A stretch of DNA of 64,000 nucleotides from Fulvivirga sediminis (GTDB taxonomy: Bacteria; Bacteroidota; Bacteroidia; Cytophagales; Cyclobacteriaceae). The stretch is taken from positions 124,001 to 188,000 of the forward strand of contig NZ_JAESIY010000005.1 of assembly GCF_016757215.1 (NCBI RefSeq), read 5' to 3'. The position numbers and the translations under genes are program-made. Below the pieces are notes generated by a model, which saw only the letters and a program-made list of their open reading frames with translations, searched no databases and had not been told where the DNA came from. Below are positions 1-8,900 of the stretch, one piece after another; positions within the stretch are counted from its first letter, which is position 1; each line of letters begins with the position of its first letter.

Positions 1-101
1 CCAGGAGATAACAGATAGCATGAGTGTAGCCGGCATATTAAAAACGGCTCGCATATTAGGAATATAACAGTTAATAGAAGTAGGCAGAGCGCCTGGAGAG
101 C

Positions 102-1478
102 ATGAAGAAGAAATTATTTATTGGCCACTTCAAAAAAAACCTGGCACTGGCACTACCTGTAATGATCAGTCAGCTAGGCCACATGATGGTCAACGTAGCC
201 GATAGCATGATGGTAGGGCAGCTCGGTGCTTTGCCTCTGGCAGGAGCCTCTTTAGCCAATGTAGTATTTAACCTCATACTTATGTTTGGGATAGGGGTTT
301 CTTATGCTATAACCCCACTTGTGGCAGCAGCTGATGGTGAGAAAAACACTTCCAAATCAAGTGAGTATTTAAAGCATGCCTTCCTTATCAATCTGATTAC
401 CGGATTCATTTTATTTTCTCTTGTAAAAATAGGAGGAAATGTACTTCATCACATGAATCAACCGGAAGATGTGGTGGACATATCTTTACCTTACCTGAAT
501 ATCATTACACTTTCAATGGTGCCATTAATGATATTTCAAACCTTTCGCCAATTTGCAGAAGGGCTATCTCACACTACCCAGGCAATGATTATCGTGATAG
601 GCTCTAACCTTATCAATGTAGGGTTGAATTATCTATTCATCTATGGTTACGAACCATTACACATACCTATGATGGGGCTTAATGGTGCCGGTTGGTCTTC
701 TTTGATTTCAAGGATTATCCTGGCATTATGGATGGCACTTTATATTTACAGAGGAAAACCATTTCAAGACTTCAAGGCAGGTTTTAGTTTTAAAAACTAT
801 AAAGCTATAATTATCAGAAGACTGTTATCCTTAGGACTGCCTGCTGGTTTCCAATTTGTATTTGAAGTTGGAGCCTTCGGCTTTGCGGTAATTATGATAG
901 GATGGCTGGGAACTAAACCACTAGCATCACACCAAATAGCTATTAATCTGGCCGCAATTAGTTACATGATGGTTTCAGGCCTTTCGGCGGCAGCCACAAT
1001 ACGAGTAGGAAATCAACTGGGTAAAAAGAATATTCACTCATTGAAAATGGCTGCTACGACGCTTTTCATTATGTCTCTCATCTTTATGAGTTTTACAGCC
1101 ATTCTTTTTATTGTTGGCCGGCATTGGCTTCCTTCACTATATATCCATGATCCTGAAGTAATCGAGATCGCCTCTACTTTACTCATTATTGCTGGTTTTT
1201 TCCAACTTTCTGATGGTATACAGGTAGTTAGCCTCGGCGCTCTAAGAGGCCTGTCAGATGTAAAAGTACCAACAGCACTTACCTTTATTGCCTACTGGGT
1301 TCTGGCATTGCCTTCAGGCTATTTTCTGGCCTTTGAACTGGAAATGGGGCCGAGAGGTGTCTGGTATGGACTATTAATAGGCCTCTCTCTAGTAGCCGTA
1401 ATTATGATCACCAGATTCTATGGGTTAGTAAAAAAACTAGACGGAAAATGGTCCGGTATCCAACCTTCAAACCCGTAA
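102..1478 (+). CDS. MATE family efflux transporter
   Basis: Protein of 458 aa made almost entirely of hydrophobic helices (about 12 membrane segments in two similar halves), the usual size and layout of a multidrug and toxic compound extrusion exporter. Early residues with a PVMISQLGHMMVNVADSMMVG pattern (shown in part) match the first MATE helix, and a related stretch recurs near residue 240 (GLPAGFQFVFEVGAF). MATE proteins export cationic or drug-like compounds across the inner membrane using a Na+ or H+ gradient; the substrate cannot be told from sequence. ATG at 102 is the first start and directly precedes a basic, then hydrophobic N-terminus. The gene is followed after 66 nt by the sigma factor gene, which has its own promoter-like element, so co-transcription is not assured. 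Confidence 0.93.
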   Translation: MKKKLFIGHFKKNLALALPVMISQLGHMMVNVADSMMVGQLGALPLAGASLANVVFNLILMFGIGVSYAITPLVAAADGEKNTSKSSEYLKHAFLINLITGFILFSLVKIGGNVLHHMNQPEDVVDISLPYLNIITLSMVPLMIFQTFRQFAEGLSHTTQAMIIVIGSNLINVGLNYLFIYGYEPLHIPMMGLNGAGWSSLISRIILALWMALYIYRGKPFQDFKAGFSFKNYKAIIIRRLLSLGLPAGFQFVFEVGAFGFAVIMIGWLGTKPLASHQIAINLAAISYMMVSGLSAAATIRVGNQLGKKNIHSLKMAATTLFIMSLIFMSFTAILFIVGRHWLPSLYIHDPEVIEIASTLLIIAGFFQLSDGIQVVSLGALRGLSDVKVPTALTFIAYWVLALPSGYFLAFELEMGPRGVWYGLLIGLSLVAVIMITRFYGLVKKLDGKWSGIQPSNP

Positions 1479-1530
1479 ATAGAATTTATATATTGATCCG
1501 AATATAATTCACTTTTCGCGTTTTTACACT

Positions 1531-1538
1531 TATCTTTG
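1531..1538 (+). promoter_or_regulatory. Promoter -7 element (TATCTTTG) of the sigma factor gene
   Basis: Exact match to the Bacteroidota -7 consensus TAnnTTTG, ending 6 nt before the ATG at 1545. Transcription would start at or within a few bases of the ATG, giving a leaderless or nearly leaderless mRNA. No clear -33 TTG is visible at the usual distance, so the call rests on the -7 element and position. Confidence 0.5.
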
Positions 1539-1544
1539 TTATTC

Positions 1545-2165
1545 ATGAATAAAGATCAGACCATAGCTCTATACCAGCCGGTACTGCATCAGATCGCCCT
1601 TAGAATGGTGGGATCTATTGCTGATGCTGAAGATATAGTTCAGGACACCTTCCTGAAGTGGCTAACTGTGAATCATGAAAAAATAGAAAATACTAAGGCC
1701 TATCTCATACGAGCGGTAACAAACAATTGCCTCAATCACCTTGAAGCTCTTAAGAGAAAAAAAGATGAATGCCTGCAAAATCTTAATCCTGCCGAACTAA
1801 TAGATTGGTACAAGGAAAAAGATTTATTCCATTTCGATATGGAAAATGAAGTTTCTGCGGCCTTAGCCATTATCCATAAAAGACTAGAGCCTGTAGAAAA
1901 AGGAATCTATGTACTTAGAGAGTTTTTCAACTTTGATTATGAAGAATTGCAGCATATCTTCGACAAGAAAAAAGATAACTGCAGGCAGCTTTTTAGTCGT
2001 GCAAAGGATAAGCTTACTCAAGAAACCAATAAAATTAAAATAGACTTACCTCAAACTAATTTTATAGAGAATTTTAAAAAGGCTTGTCATATAGGCTCTC
2101 CTGCAGATTTTATAAAAGGAGTGAAGCAAGAGATTATGGAGAAACTAGAAGGAAAATCTTTTTAA
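1545..2165 (+). CDS. Sigma-70 family RNA polymerase sigma factor (SigJ-like, ECF class)
   Basis: Protein of 206 aa. Region 2 lies at about residues 10-75, with the typical DAEDIVQDTFLKW motif at 28-40 and a basic AYLIRAVTNNCLNH segment. Region 4 lies at about 105-160 (LEPVEKGIYVLREFFNFDYEEL, seen here in part). It would direct RNA polymerase to a small regulon. Residues 170-206 resemble the start of the extra SnoaL-like domain found in SigJ-type ECF factors, but the protein stops there, so the extension is much shorter than usual. No anti-sigma gene is adjacent. The frame also opens with TTG at 1536, but that TTG is part of the TATCTTTG promoter element, so I start at ATG 1545. Confidence 0.85.
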   Translation: MNKDQTIALYQPVLHQIALRMVGSIADAEDIVQDTFLKWLTVNHEKIENTKAYLIRAVTNNCLNHLEALKRKKDECLQNLNPAELIDWYKEKDLFHFDMENEVSAALAIIHKRLEPVEKGIYVLREFFNFDYEELQHIFDKKKDNCRQLFSRAKDKLTQETNKIKIDLPQTNFIENFKKACHIGSPADFIKGVKQEIMEKLEGKSF

Positions 2166-2263
2166 AAAATTTTCTTCTTTTTTTGTCACAAATCAAAAAC
2201 CCACCTGTCTTTATACTAAACGGGGTGTTACAGCCCACAATAACCACCTTAAACAAATAATTG

Positions 2264-3034
2264 ATGGAAGTAATATTCATATTTTTTATAGCGCATTGGT
2301 ATTTGTCTCTGTTTTTTCAGACATTTTTCCTGCACCGATACGCTTCTCACAAAGCTTTTACCATGAGTAAAGGGTGGGAGAAAGTTTTCTTTATACTCAC
2401 ATGGTTCTTCCAGGGGTCTAACTATCTCAGTCCTTATGGCTATGGAATAATGCATCGCATGCACCATGCTTACGCTGATACACCTAATGATCCGCATTCT
2501 CCAAAATATGACGAAACCATATGGAAAATGATGTGGAAAACGAAAACCATTTATTCGGACATCACCAGCAAAAAAATGAAGGTAGATGCTCGTTTTACTC
2601 AAGATGTACCTGAATGGGAGGCATTCGACAAATTTGCCAGATCATGGGTATCAAGACTCATTTGGGCAGCTATTTATGTAGCCATATACTGGCAATTCGC
2701 TACCGTATGGTGGTTATGGTTATTGCTACCGGTTCAATTTTTATTATCTCCTATACATGGCGCTATCATCAACTGGTTTGCTCATAAGTATGGATACACT
2801 AACTTTAAAGTAGGTGATACCTCTAAAAACTTCTTACCAGTGGATTTCTTAATGATGGGAGAAAGCTATCATAACAACCATCATAAACACGGGGGCAGAC
2901 CTAACTTTGGTGGCATAAGATGGCATGAAATAGACCCTACTTACGTAGTTATAAAAATACTAGATGGATTAAAAATCATCAAAATCCAGAAATACAAAGA
3001 AATAGAGCTTACAGAAGTTAAAAAAGCTGCGTAA
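2264..3034 (+). CDS. Membrane-bound acyl-CoA (stearoyl-type) fatty acid desaturase
   Basis: Protein of 256 aa with the three histidine clusters of the membrane di-iron desaturase family: HRYASH at 24-29, HRMHH at 64-68 and HNNHH at 203-207. Membrane helices lie at about 3-22, 41-55 and 130-170. These enzymes put a cis double bond into acyl chains in the inner membrane and help set membrane fluidity. Histidine spacing and length fit the acyl-CoA delta-9 desaturase branch rather than acyl-lipid enzymes, but the exact substrate is not provable here. The frame opens at TTG 2261; ATG 2264 is the next codon and is preferred. It is followed by a hairpin terminator at about 3060-3099. Other lipid genes (thioesterase, PlsC) lie 1-3 kb downstream. 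Confidence 0.92.
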   Translation: MEVIFIFFIAHWYLSLFFQTFFLHRYASHKAFTMSKGWEKVFFILTWFFQGSNYLSPYGYGIMHRMHHAYADTPNDPHSPKYDETIWKMMWKTKTIYSDITSKKMKVDARFTQDVPEWEAFDKFARSWVSRLIWAAIYVAIYWQFATVWWLWLLLPVQFLLSPIHGAIINWFAHKYGYTNFKVGDTSKNFLPVDFLMMGESYHNNHHKHGGRPNFGGIRWHEIDPTYVVIKILDGLKIIKIQKYKEIELTEVKKAA

Positions 3035-3059
3035 AAATATTTAGCATATAAGAATTGTA

Positions 3060-3099
3060 AAGGGGTAAGGATATTTTATATCTTTACCCTTATTTTTTT
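3060..3099 (+). terminator. Rho-independent terminator after the desaturase gene
   Basis: GGGTAAGGATAT and ATATCTTTACCC form a 12-bp stem (one G-T wobble) with a 3-nt loop, followed by a run of seven T. It starts about 26 nt after the stop codon. Confidence 0.75.
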
Positions 3100-3123
3100 A
3101 AACTTATTCAATACTTACTTATT

Positions 3124-3417
3124 ATGTTAGAAATTTTTGCTATCATTTTTATCTGCCGTAAAAATTCAGAGATTGTTAAGAACAAAGGCCTAAAACCGAC
3201 TAAATACATCATTTTTACAGTAGTTCTATGGATACTTTTTGAAATCATAGGCATGTTCCTCGGTATGATTGTGGTTCAAGATTCTGTAGCTGGTTATATA
3301 TTTGCTCTAATAGGCGCTGCTTTGGGAGGTTTTATTGCTTACCAAATAGCCAAAAATGCTACACCTGCTAATGATTCATTAGAGATAGACAATGTACTAG
3401 ATTCTGGTCTAAGATAA
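3124..3417 (+). CDS. Small membrane protein, function unknown
   Basis: Protein of 97 aa with two strongly predicted membrane helices at about 28-50 (ending in GMFLGMIV) and 57-76 (rich in Gly/Ala: ALIGAALGGFIAYQIA). The ends are polar and the C-terminus is acidic. I recognise no domain. It lies alone between the desaturase terminator and a hairpin at 3435, so it is probably a single-gene transcript. The second helix has glycine spacing suited to helix packing, so it may oligomerise or bind a partner membrane protein; that is inference only. Confidence 0.65.
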   Translation: MLEIFAIIFICRKNSEIVKNKGLKPTKYIIFTVVLWILFEIIGMFLGMIVVQDSVAGYIFALIGAALGGFIAYQIAKNATPANDSLEIDNVLDSGLR

Positions 3418-3429
3418 TGTTATCCATAA

Positions 3430-3573
3430 ATGAATGGCCTGATTTTAATCATTAAGTCAGGCCTCAATACAATATTGTCAAGGCTAGTAATTTTCTTCCT
3501 CCTATTTATTTACTTTCCCCTCACAGTCCATCTCATCGCCTTATATAAAAAATATTTAAAAGAAGGCTTCTAA
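3430..3573 (+). CDS. Possible 47-aa single-pass membrane peptide
   Basis: Open frame from ATG 3430 to TAA 3571-3573. The middle is a continuous hydrophobic segment (VIFFLLFIYFPLTVHLIALY) followed by a basic end (KKYLKEGF), as in many small bacterial membrane peptides. It occupies most of the otherwise empty stretch 3418-3630. Against it, a hairpin that may terminate the preceding gene covers its first codons, and I see no promoter for it. Confidence 0.25.
   Translation: MNGLILIIKSGLNTILSRLVIFFLLFIYFPLTVHLIALYKKYLKEGF
3435..3464 (+). terminator. Stem-loop after the 97-aa membrane protein gene
   Basis: GGCCTGA and TCAGGCC form a 7-bp GC-rich stem, with further TTAAT/ATTAA pairing inside. It begins about 18 nt after the stop codon. 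There is no T-run after it, so it may be a 3'-end stabiliser or weak terminator rather than a classic one. Confidence 0.45.
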
Positions 3574-3630
3574 AACAACAACATTACATTAAAATCATTA
3601 TCTTTTGTCTACTAAAAGACAATCGACCTA

Positions 3631-4224
3631 ATGATTCACCCTAACACGAAACTCCAATACATCAGCAAGGCTCTGGGGTATGGAGTAGTCGCCACCAAAT
3701 TTATACCTGCAGGCACCATAACTTGGGTTTTAGACGAACTGGATCAGGAATTCACCCCTTCTCAGGTAGACGAAATGGATGACATTTACAAAAACATCTT
3801 AGATATATATTCATACCGTAACAACAAAGGAAATTATGTACTCTGTTGGGATAACGGTCGCTTTGTAAACCACAGCTTCAACTCTAATTGCTTCACCACT
3901 CCCTATGAATTTGAGATAGCTGTACGAGATATTCAGCCAGGAGAGCAATTGACGGATGATTATGGCTATTTAAATGTAAGCTCCCCGTTCAGAGGAATAC
4001 CTGAAGGCACTAAAAGAAAGGTAGTTTATCCGGATGACTTAGTGAAATACGCAAAAGTTTGGGACAAAAAACTGGCTCCTGCATTTATGAAAATCCTCTC
4101 TCGTGAGCAGCCGCTAAAAAGACTCTTTACTGAAGAAAAATGGGGAAAAATTGAATCAATAATGGCCGGAGAACAGCCGTTAGACTCATTACTTACCTGT
4201 CATTATCAAGAAACTGAAGTATAA
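3631..4224 (+). CDS. SET domain-containing protein (putative lysine methyltransferase)
   Basis: Protein of 197 aa. Residues about 6-115 carry the SET fold signature: an early GYGVVATKFIPAGT segment, the pseudoknot motif NHSFNSNC at 80-87 and the terminal motif GEQLTDDYGYLN at about 104-115. These two motifs form the S-adenosylmethionine and lysine-binding site in SET methyltransferases. The C-terminal 80 residues are helical and lack the Cys-rich post-SET zinc site, so substrate choice is not predictable. Bacterial SET proteins are scattered and few have known targets. No histone-like gene is adjacent; downstream lies an acyl-CoA thioesterase after 50 nt. A near-promoter TATCTTTTG at 3599-3607 (one base longer than the consensus) precedes the gene. 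Confidence 0.85.
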   Translation: MIHPNTKLQYISKALGYGVVATKFIPAGTITWVLDELDQEFTPSQVDEMDDIYKNILDIYSYRNNKGNYVLCWDNGRFVNHSFNSNCFTTPYEFEIAVRDIQPGEQLTDDYGYLNVSSPFRGIPEGTKRKVVYPDDLVKYAKVWDKKLAPAFMKILSREQPLKRLFTEEKWGKIESIMAGEQPLDSLLTCHYQETEV

Positions 4225-4274
4225 GCGAGACTATGGTTTTAGTGGTTTTTTAAAAATAATGCTATCTTCATGCC

Positions 4275-4829
4275 ATGCAAGCAGGAAAAAAAGTTAGTTT
4301 TTCAAAAACCACTATTACCGAATTAATGATTCCATCCTATGCTAATTTCGGTGGAAAAATCCATGGAGGTATACTCCTTTCTCTTATAGATAAAGTAGCC
4401 TATGCATGCGCCTCCAAGCATGCCGCAAATTATTGCGTAACCGTATCAGTAGATAATGTAGAGTTTTTACAGCCGGTAGAAGTGGGTGACCTCGTATCTT
4501 TACATGCATCAGTTAACTATGTTGGGAAAACCTCTCTGATAGTAGGCATTAAGGTAATAGCTGAAAATGTAAAACAAGGAAGTGTAAAACACACCAACAC
4601 TTCGTATGTAACCATGGTGGCCAAAGATGAAAATGACAAACCTACAGAGGTCCCACCACTTATATTAGAAGAAAGTGATGAAGTAAGGCGGTTTTTTGAA
4701 GCTATGAAGCGGAAAGAACTTAAGTTCTCTTTCAATAAAAAAATGCATGAAACCAAAGAAGCCATGAATTTAAAAGAGGCTGTAGAATTATTAAGCGATC
4801 AAAAATGTGACATTCGTTTGCCTCGATAA
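4275..4829 (+). CDS. Acyl-CoA thioesterase (YciA/hotdog family)
   Basis: Protein of 184 aa. The first 120 residues form a hotdog domain of the acyl-CoA hydrolase (YciA/VdlD/BFIT) type: N24-F-G-G-K-I-H30-G-G with D39 in the central helix (LLSLIDK), then VDNVEFLQPVEVGD. The Asn/Asp pair is the expected catalytic set for hydrolysis of acyl-CoA to free acid and CoA in the cytoplasm. The last 60 residues are charged and less conserved. The gene ends in a small hairpin at 4837-4866, and a glycerolipid acyltransferase gene follows, so both act on acyl chains, although they are probably separate transcripts. Confidence 0.9.
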   Translation: MQAGKKVSFSKTTITELMIPSYANFGGKIHGGILLSLIDKVAYACASKHAANYCVTVSVDNVEFLQPVEVGDLVSLHASVNYVGKTSLIVGIKVIAENVKQGSVKHTNTSYVTMVAKDENDKPTEVPPLILEESDEVRRFFEAMKRKELKFSFNKKMHETKEAMNLKEAVELLSDQKCDIRLPR

Positions 4830-4836
4830 AATTAAC

Positions 4837-4866
4837 AGGTTATCAAACATTATTAAATGATAACCT
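4837..4866 (+). terminator. Hairpin after the thioesterase gene
   Basis: AGGTTATCA and TGATAACCT make a perfect 9-bp stem around a 12-nt loop, 7 nt after the stop codon. Only a short T-rich tail follows (TTATATT). Confidence 0.5.
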
Positions 4867-4911
4867 TTATATTCGCTTTCATTATCATTCATTTTTAACA
4901 GTTATTTGCCC

Positions 4912-5637
4912 ATGAAATTCATACGCGGTATTCATGCTGCCTATGCAATGCTCATTTTTGGTCTGTCCTTTTTGGTGTTCTTCCCTTTACTGATGATCCC
5001 TATCATCTTCCCTAAACACCACTATCTGGCAGGAGTATTTAACCGCTGGTGGGCCATTGTTTTTCTATCTCTCATTTTTATACCTTTTGAAAATGACATC
5101 AGGTACAAAAGGGAGAAGAATAAAAATTATATATTTTGCCCTAATCACTTTTCTTACATGGACATCCCCTCAATGGGCCTCAATCCTGAAAACAGCATAT
5201 TTGTCGGGAAAAATGACATGGAAAAGATTCCATTTTTCGGGTTCATGTATAAAAAATTACATATTACAGTAGACCGAAATAGTCTTAAAAGTCGCTATTC
5301 TACCATAGTAAAAAGCGGACAAGCAATAGATGAAGGTAAAAACCTAACCATCTTTCCTGAAGGAGGGATACTTTCTAACAATCCTCCACAAATGAGCCGC
5401 TTCAAAGATGGCGCATTCAGAATAGCCATAGAGAAACAAATTGACATTATTCCTGTAACTATTCCCTTTAATTGGATAATTTTGCCAGAGCATACGGTGC
5501 TGCCCAGGCGACGTAAAATGAAGATCATTTACCACGAAGCCATCAGTACTAAGGGCTTAACGCTCGAAGATGTTGACATGATCAAGCAAAAAACTTATGA
5601 TGTCATAAGTGCGGAATTAAATAAAACTATTGCATGA
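4912..5637 (+). CDS. 1-acyl-sn-glycerol-3-phosphate acyltransferase (PlsC-like)
   Basis: Protein of 241 aa with an N-terminal membrane helix pair (about 10-32 and 45-58) and the acyltransferase signature: block I NHFSYMD at 78-84 (HX4D, catalytic His and Asp) and block III FPEGG at 148-152. Enzymes of this family add the second acyl chain to lysophosphatidic acid at the inner membrane, although paralogues modify other lysolipids. The frame opens at TTG 4906, but ATG 4912 begins the natural membrane-anchor sequence. The stop overlaps the gatC start by 4 nt (ATGA), so the two are translationally coupled. Confidence 0.88.
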   Translation: MKFIRGIHAAYAMLIFGLSFLVFFPLLMIPIIFPKHHYLAGVFNRWWAIVFLSLIFIPFENDIRYKREKNKNYIFCPNHFSYMDIPSMGLNPENSIFVGKNDMEKIPFFGFMYKKLHITVDRNSLKSRYSTIVKSGQAIDEGKNLTIFPEGGILSNNPPQMSRFKDGAFRIAIEKQIDIIPVTIPFNWIILPEHTVLPRRRKMKIIYHEAISTKGLTLEDVDMIKQKTYDVISAELNKTIA

Positions 5638-5921
5638 ACATAGACAAAGACCTTCTGAATAAAATCGCTCATCTGGCCAGGCTTGAATTTGATGAAAGCA
5701 CTGCTGAAGAAATGATGGCAGACATGACGAAGATCCTTACCTGGGTAGAGAAGCTAAATGAACTCGATACTGATAATGTAGAGCCGCTTACCACTATGTC
5801 TCATGAGGTGAATGTATTACGCGAAGATGAAGTAAAACCTCACCTAAGCCATGAACGCGCCCTAAAAAACGCTCCAAAAAAAGACTCCGATTATTTCAGA
5901 GTTCCTAAAGTACTAGAGTAA
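5634..5921 (+). CDS. gatC: Asp-tRNA(Asn)/Glu-tRNA(Gln) amidotransferase subunit C
   Basis: Protein of 95 aa with the complete GatC pattern: an N-terminal IAHLARLEF segment, then MTKILTWVEKLNELDTDNVEPL and a C-terminal LREDEVKPHLS and DSDYFRVPKVLE. GatC wraps around GatA and holds it to GatB in the complex that converts misacylated Glu-tRNA(Gln) or Asp-tRNA(Asn) to the correct amide form. gatA and gatB are not in the window, as is common in this phylum. The start codon overlaps the stop of the acyltransferase gene. Confidence 0.95.
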   Translation: MNIDKDLLNKIAHLARLEFDESTAEEMMADMTKILTWVEKLNELDTDNVEPLTTMSHEVNVLREDEVKPHLSHERALKNAPKKDSDYFRVPKVLE

Positions 5922-5930
5922 ACTATAACT

Positions 5931-8900
5931 ATGCAATCCAGATTATTTTGGAAGGATTGGCCCAAGCCTCTTAAGACCCTATATTTTATTCTCTTAACCC
6001 TGGCTTTAGCCTCCGTATTGTGGTTTGCTTTTAATTATATCATTGGTGCTGAAGGTGCCATTGGCTGGGAGACTCTTGCAAAAACAGAAAGAGTAAAAGT
6101 ACTTATTGACTCCTTTAAACTCGGCCCCTTTACCCTCAACACAGCAGATGACAATATACTATTCCTTCAGTCATTTACCAGCCCTGAAATACACATCAGT
6201 GTTTTTTCCTATTACCTCCTTTTAGGAATTACAGTAATAGGAATGGTGATTTTTATCACCATAGTATCTGATCTCAATAATTTTTGGTTCTTCGTTGGCC
6301 TCACTATATTCCTGGCCATATTAGTAAATTTCAAGCTTGAAATATTACTCCTTATGGGTAGCTCTGATAAATGGGGACTTATCATTGCCATTATCTGCTA
6401 CCTACCGATCAGTTATTATTTTAACAGAGTAAATAACACTATTTCATTTACTACCCGGCTTGCTGTTTACGGCATCATAACAATGGCATTAGGAGCTGGC
6501 ATTTATTTCACCGCTGAAGTTGACCAGCCATTTCTTTATATGGCAGCCTATAGCGTAATTAACCCTTTGCTGGTATCTCTACTTTTCATCATAGTAATAG
6601 CGCATGAAATTATAGCTGGCTTTATATATATATTAACGAAATCAAATAGTGCCTCTTCTAAAAACACTGTCACCCATTTCTATGTGATCTCTGCCATCTA
6701 TATTGTAAATGTACTACTACTTTACTTACGCGAAAGACATATAGTAGAGTGGGATATTATTTATCTTAACCTATTCATTTTACTCACTATTTCAGCTATT
6801 TTAGGCATATGGGGGTTTCAGCAAAGAACTATTCAGTTTAAAAACATTTTGACCTCTGAATATAATGGCGCTCTACTTTTCATTATCATGTTTGTTTGCT
6901 GCTTTTGCACAATAGCTCACTTTGCAATCACCTTTAATGATCCCGCTATTGAGATATATAGAGACATTATTGTATACTCACATCTTGGATTTGGCATTAT
7001 ATTCCTGATCTATATTACTAGCAACTTCATTGGCCCTCTAGGCAATAATATGCAAGTATATAAAGTGCTATATGCGCCTACCCAAATGCCTTATTTCACT
7101 TTCTGTCTCGCTGGGCTAATAGCTTCTTCCGCATTTCTTTTTTCAGCAGGTTGGAAGACAACGGTAAACCAGGGTTATGCCACTTATTATAACGGCATTG
7201 CCGATCTACACTACCTTAATAACGAGCTAACTTTAGCGGAAGCATACTATAAGCAAGGTGCCTTTTTTGGCTACAATAATCACAAATCGCACTTTATGCT
7301 TGCTACCATTTCAGAGAAAAAGCAAGACGAGATTCAGACGGTGGTTAATTATAAAAAAGCCACTGCCAAAAACCCAACACCGCAAGCATTTGCTAATCTC
7401 AGCAGCATTTACAGCGATCAAGACAGATTTTTCGATGCACTTTTCACCCTAAACGAAGGTCTGGAGAAATTTCCAGAGCACCCTTTATTAGAAAATAACC
7501 TAGGCATAGTGTACTCCAAAACCAACATTGTAGATACTGCGCTATATTACCTTGATAAGGCCATCTCCGCAGAAGAAGCAAAGAAGGCGACTCAAAGCAA
7601 CTTACTAGCCCTTTTAGTTAAAAATCAAATACCTGTAAATGCAGATTCTCTTTTTGAAGATTGGGATATAGCCAATGACCTTATTTCATTGAACAATAAA
7701 CTGGCGCTTAAAAACCAATTGAGGGAGCCTGCCCAATCGGATTACTTTCCATCTGATTCAGTAATTTCTTTTTTAGAAGCATCAGTTTTATACAATCAAA
7801 GTTTCAATCGTCTTTTCGCACAAGATTCTCTAAACAGCGCGCCCATTTTAGCACTAACTAATAATGATGCTAATGCCTCTACCTATGAAATGTTATCCTT
7901 TGGATTAAGCATGAATTGGTACAAGCAAAACAACATTAACGCTGCCTTTAGAAAAATGAACTGGCTAGCCAATAACAGTCCTTATAGCGAAGGTAAGTAC
8001 TTCAATACTTTGGGGTTATGGGCTTTACAGCAAGATGCGCCCGAAATAGCCGCAGAGCATTTCCGATGGGCTGAAGACCAATATTCAAAAGAAGCTACTT
8101 ATAACAAGGCTATCGCTTTAACCGAAGCTTCTCAGATACCTTTAGCATTGGAAACATGGGGCCAGCTTGCAGAGTCTGGAGACCAAAAAACCAAAGAAAT
8201 AGCTGCTACGATGCTCACTATTTTGAATCCTAGCCAACCAGACTTCAATCTTCTGGCAGAAAATCAAAAATATTTATTCTTAAGATATCAGCTCAGCTAT
8301 AGAGACACAACGCTTTTCAACCAACTGGTAAACGGGCTTGCAGACAGTAATTATAAAGGCCAGGCCATTTTAGACATGTCTAAGAAGCTTTGGAAAAAAG
8401 ATATGGAAGAGGCTGCCGTCACTTATTACACCATGCTTTCAGGCCTGCTGATATCAGATAAATCGCTTTTCGAGAGTATACAGTGGTATGAATTAAAAAT
8501 GCTGGCCGCCCAAGGCAATATCAGAGGGCTAAGCACAAAAATTAATCAAGGGATTGCATTTGATAAGGCTCATAATATAGAAAGGCATTATTATACCGGT
8601 CTCATCAATGAAGCCAGTGGCGACACTACACAAGCCCGTAAAAATTATGAAGCCATCGCTTACATGAACCCTTTTAAAGAGGAAGCCACCATTGCCGCTG
8701 CCAATTTCATAGGCACCCAAGATAAGTTTGAAGCCTATAATATCCTCTTGAGTGCTATCGAGATCAACCCTAACTCAGTAAGACTCCTAAAAGCTTATAT
8801 ATTACAATGCGCCCGGGTAAGGCTGACCAATTACGCAGAATTAAGTCTTCAAGACCTAAGATCGCTGATATCAGCCGATGCCTACAATCGCTTTGTGAAT

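Noticed and set aside
1-101. Open reading frame in the first 66 bases on the plus strand (ends at TAA 65-67)
   Set aside because: It could be the tail of an upstream gene, but only about 21 residues are visible and I recognise nothing in them.
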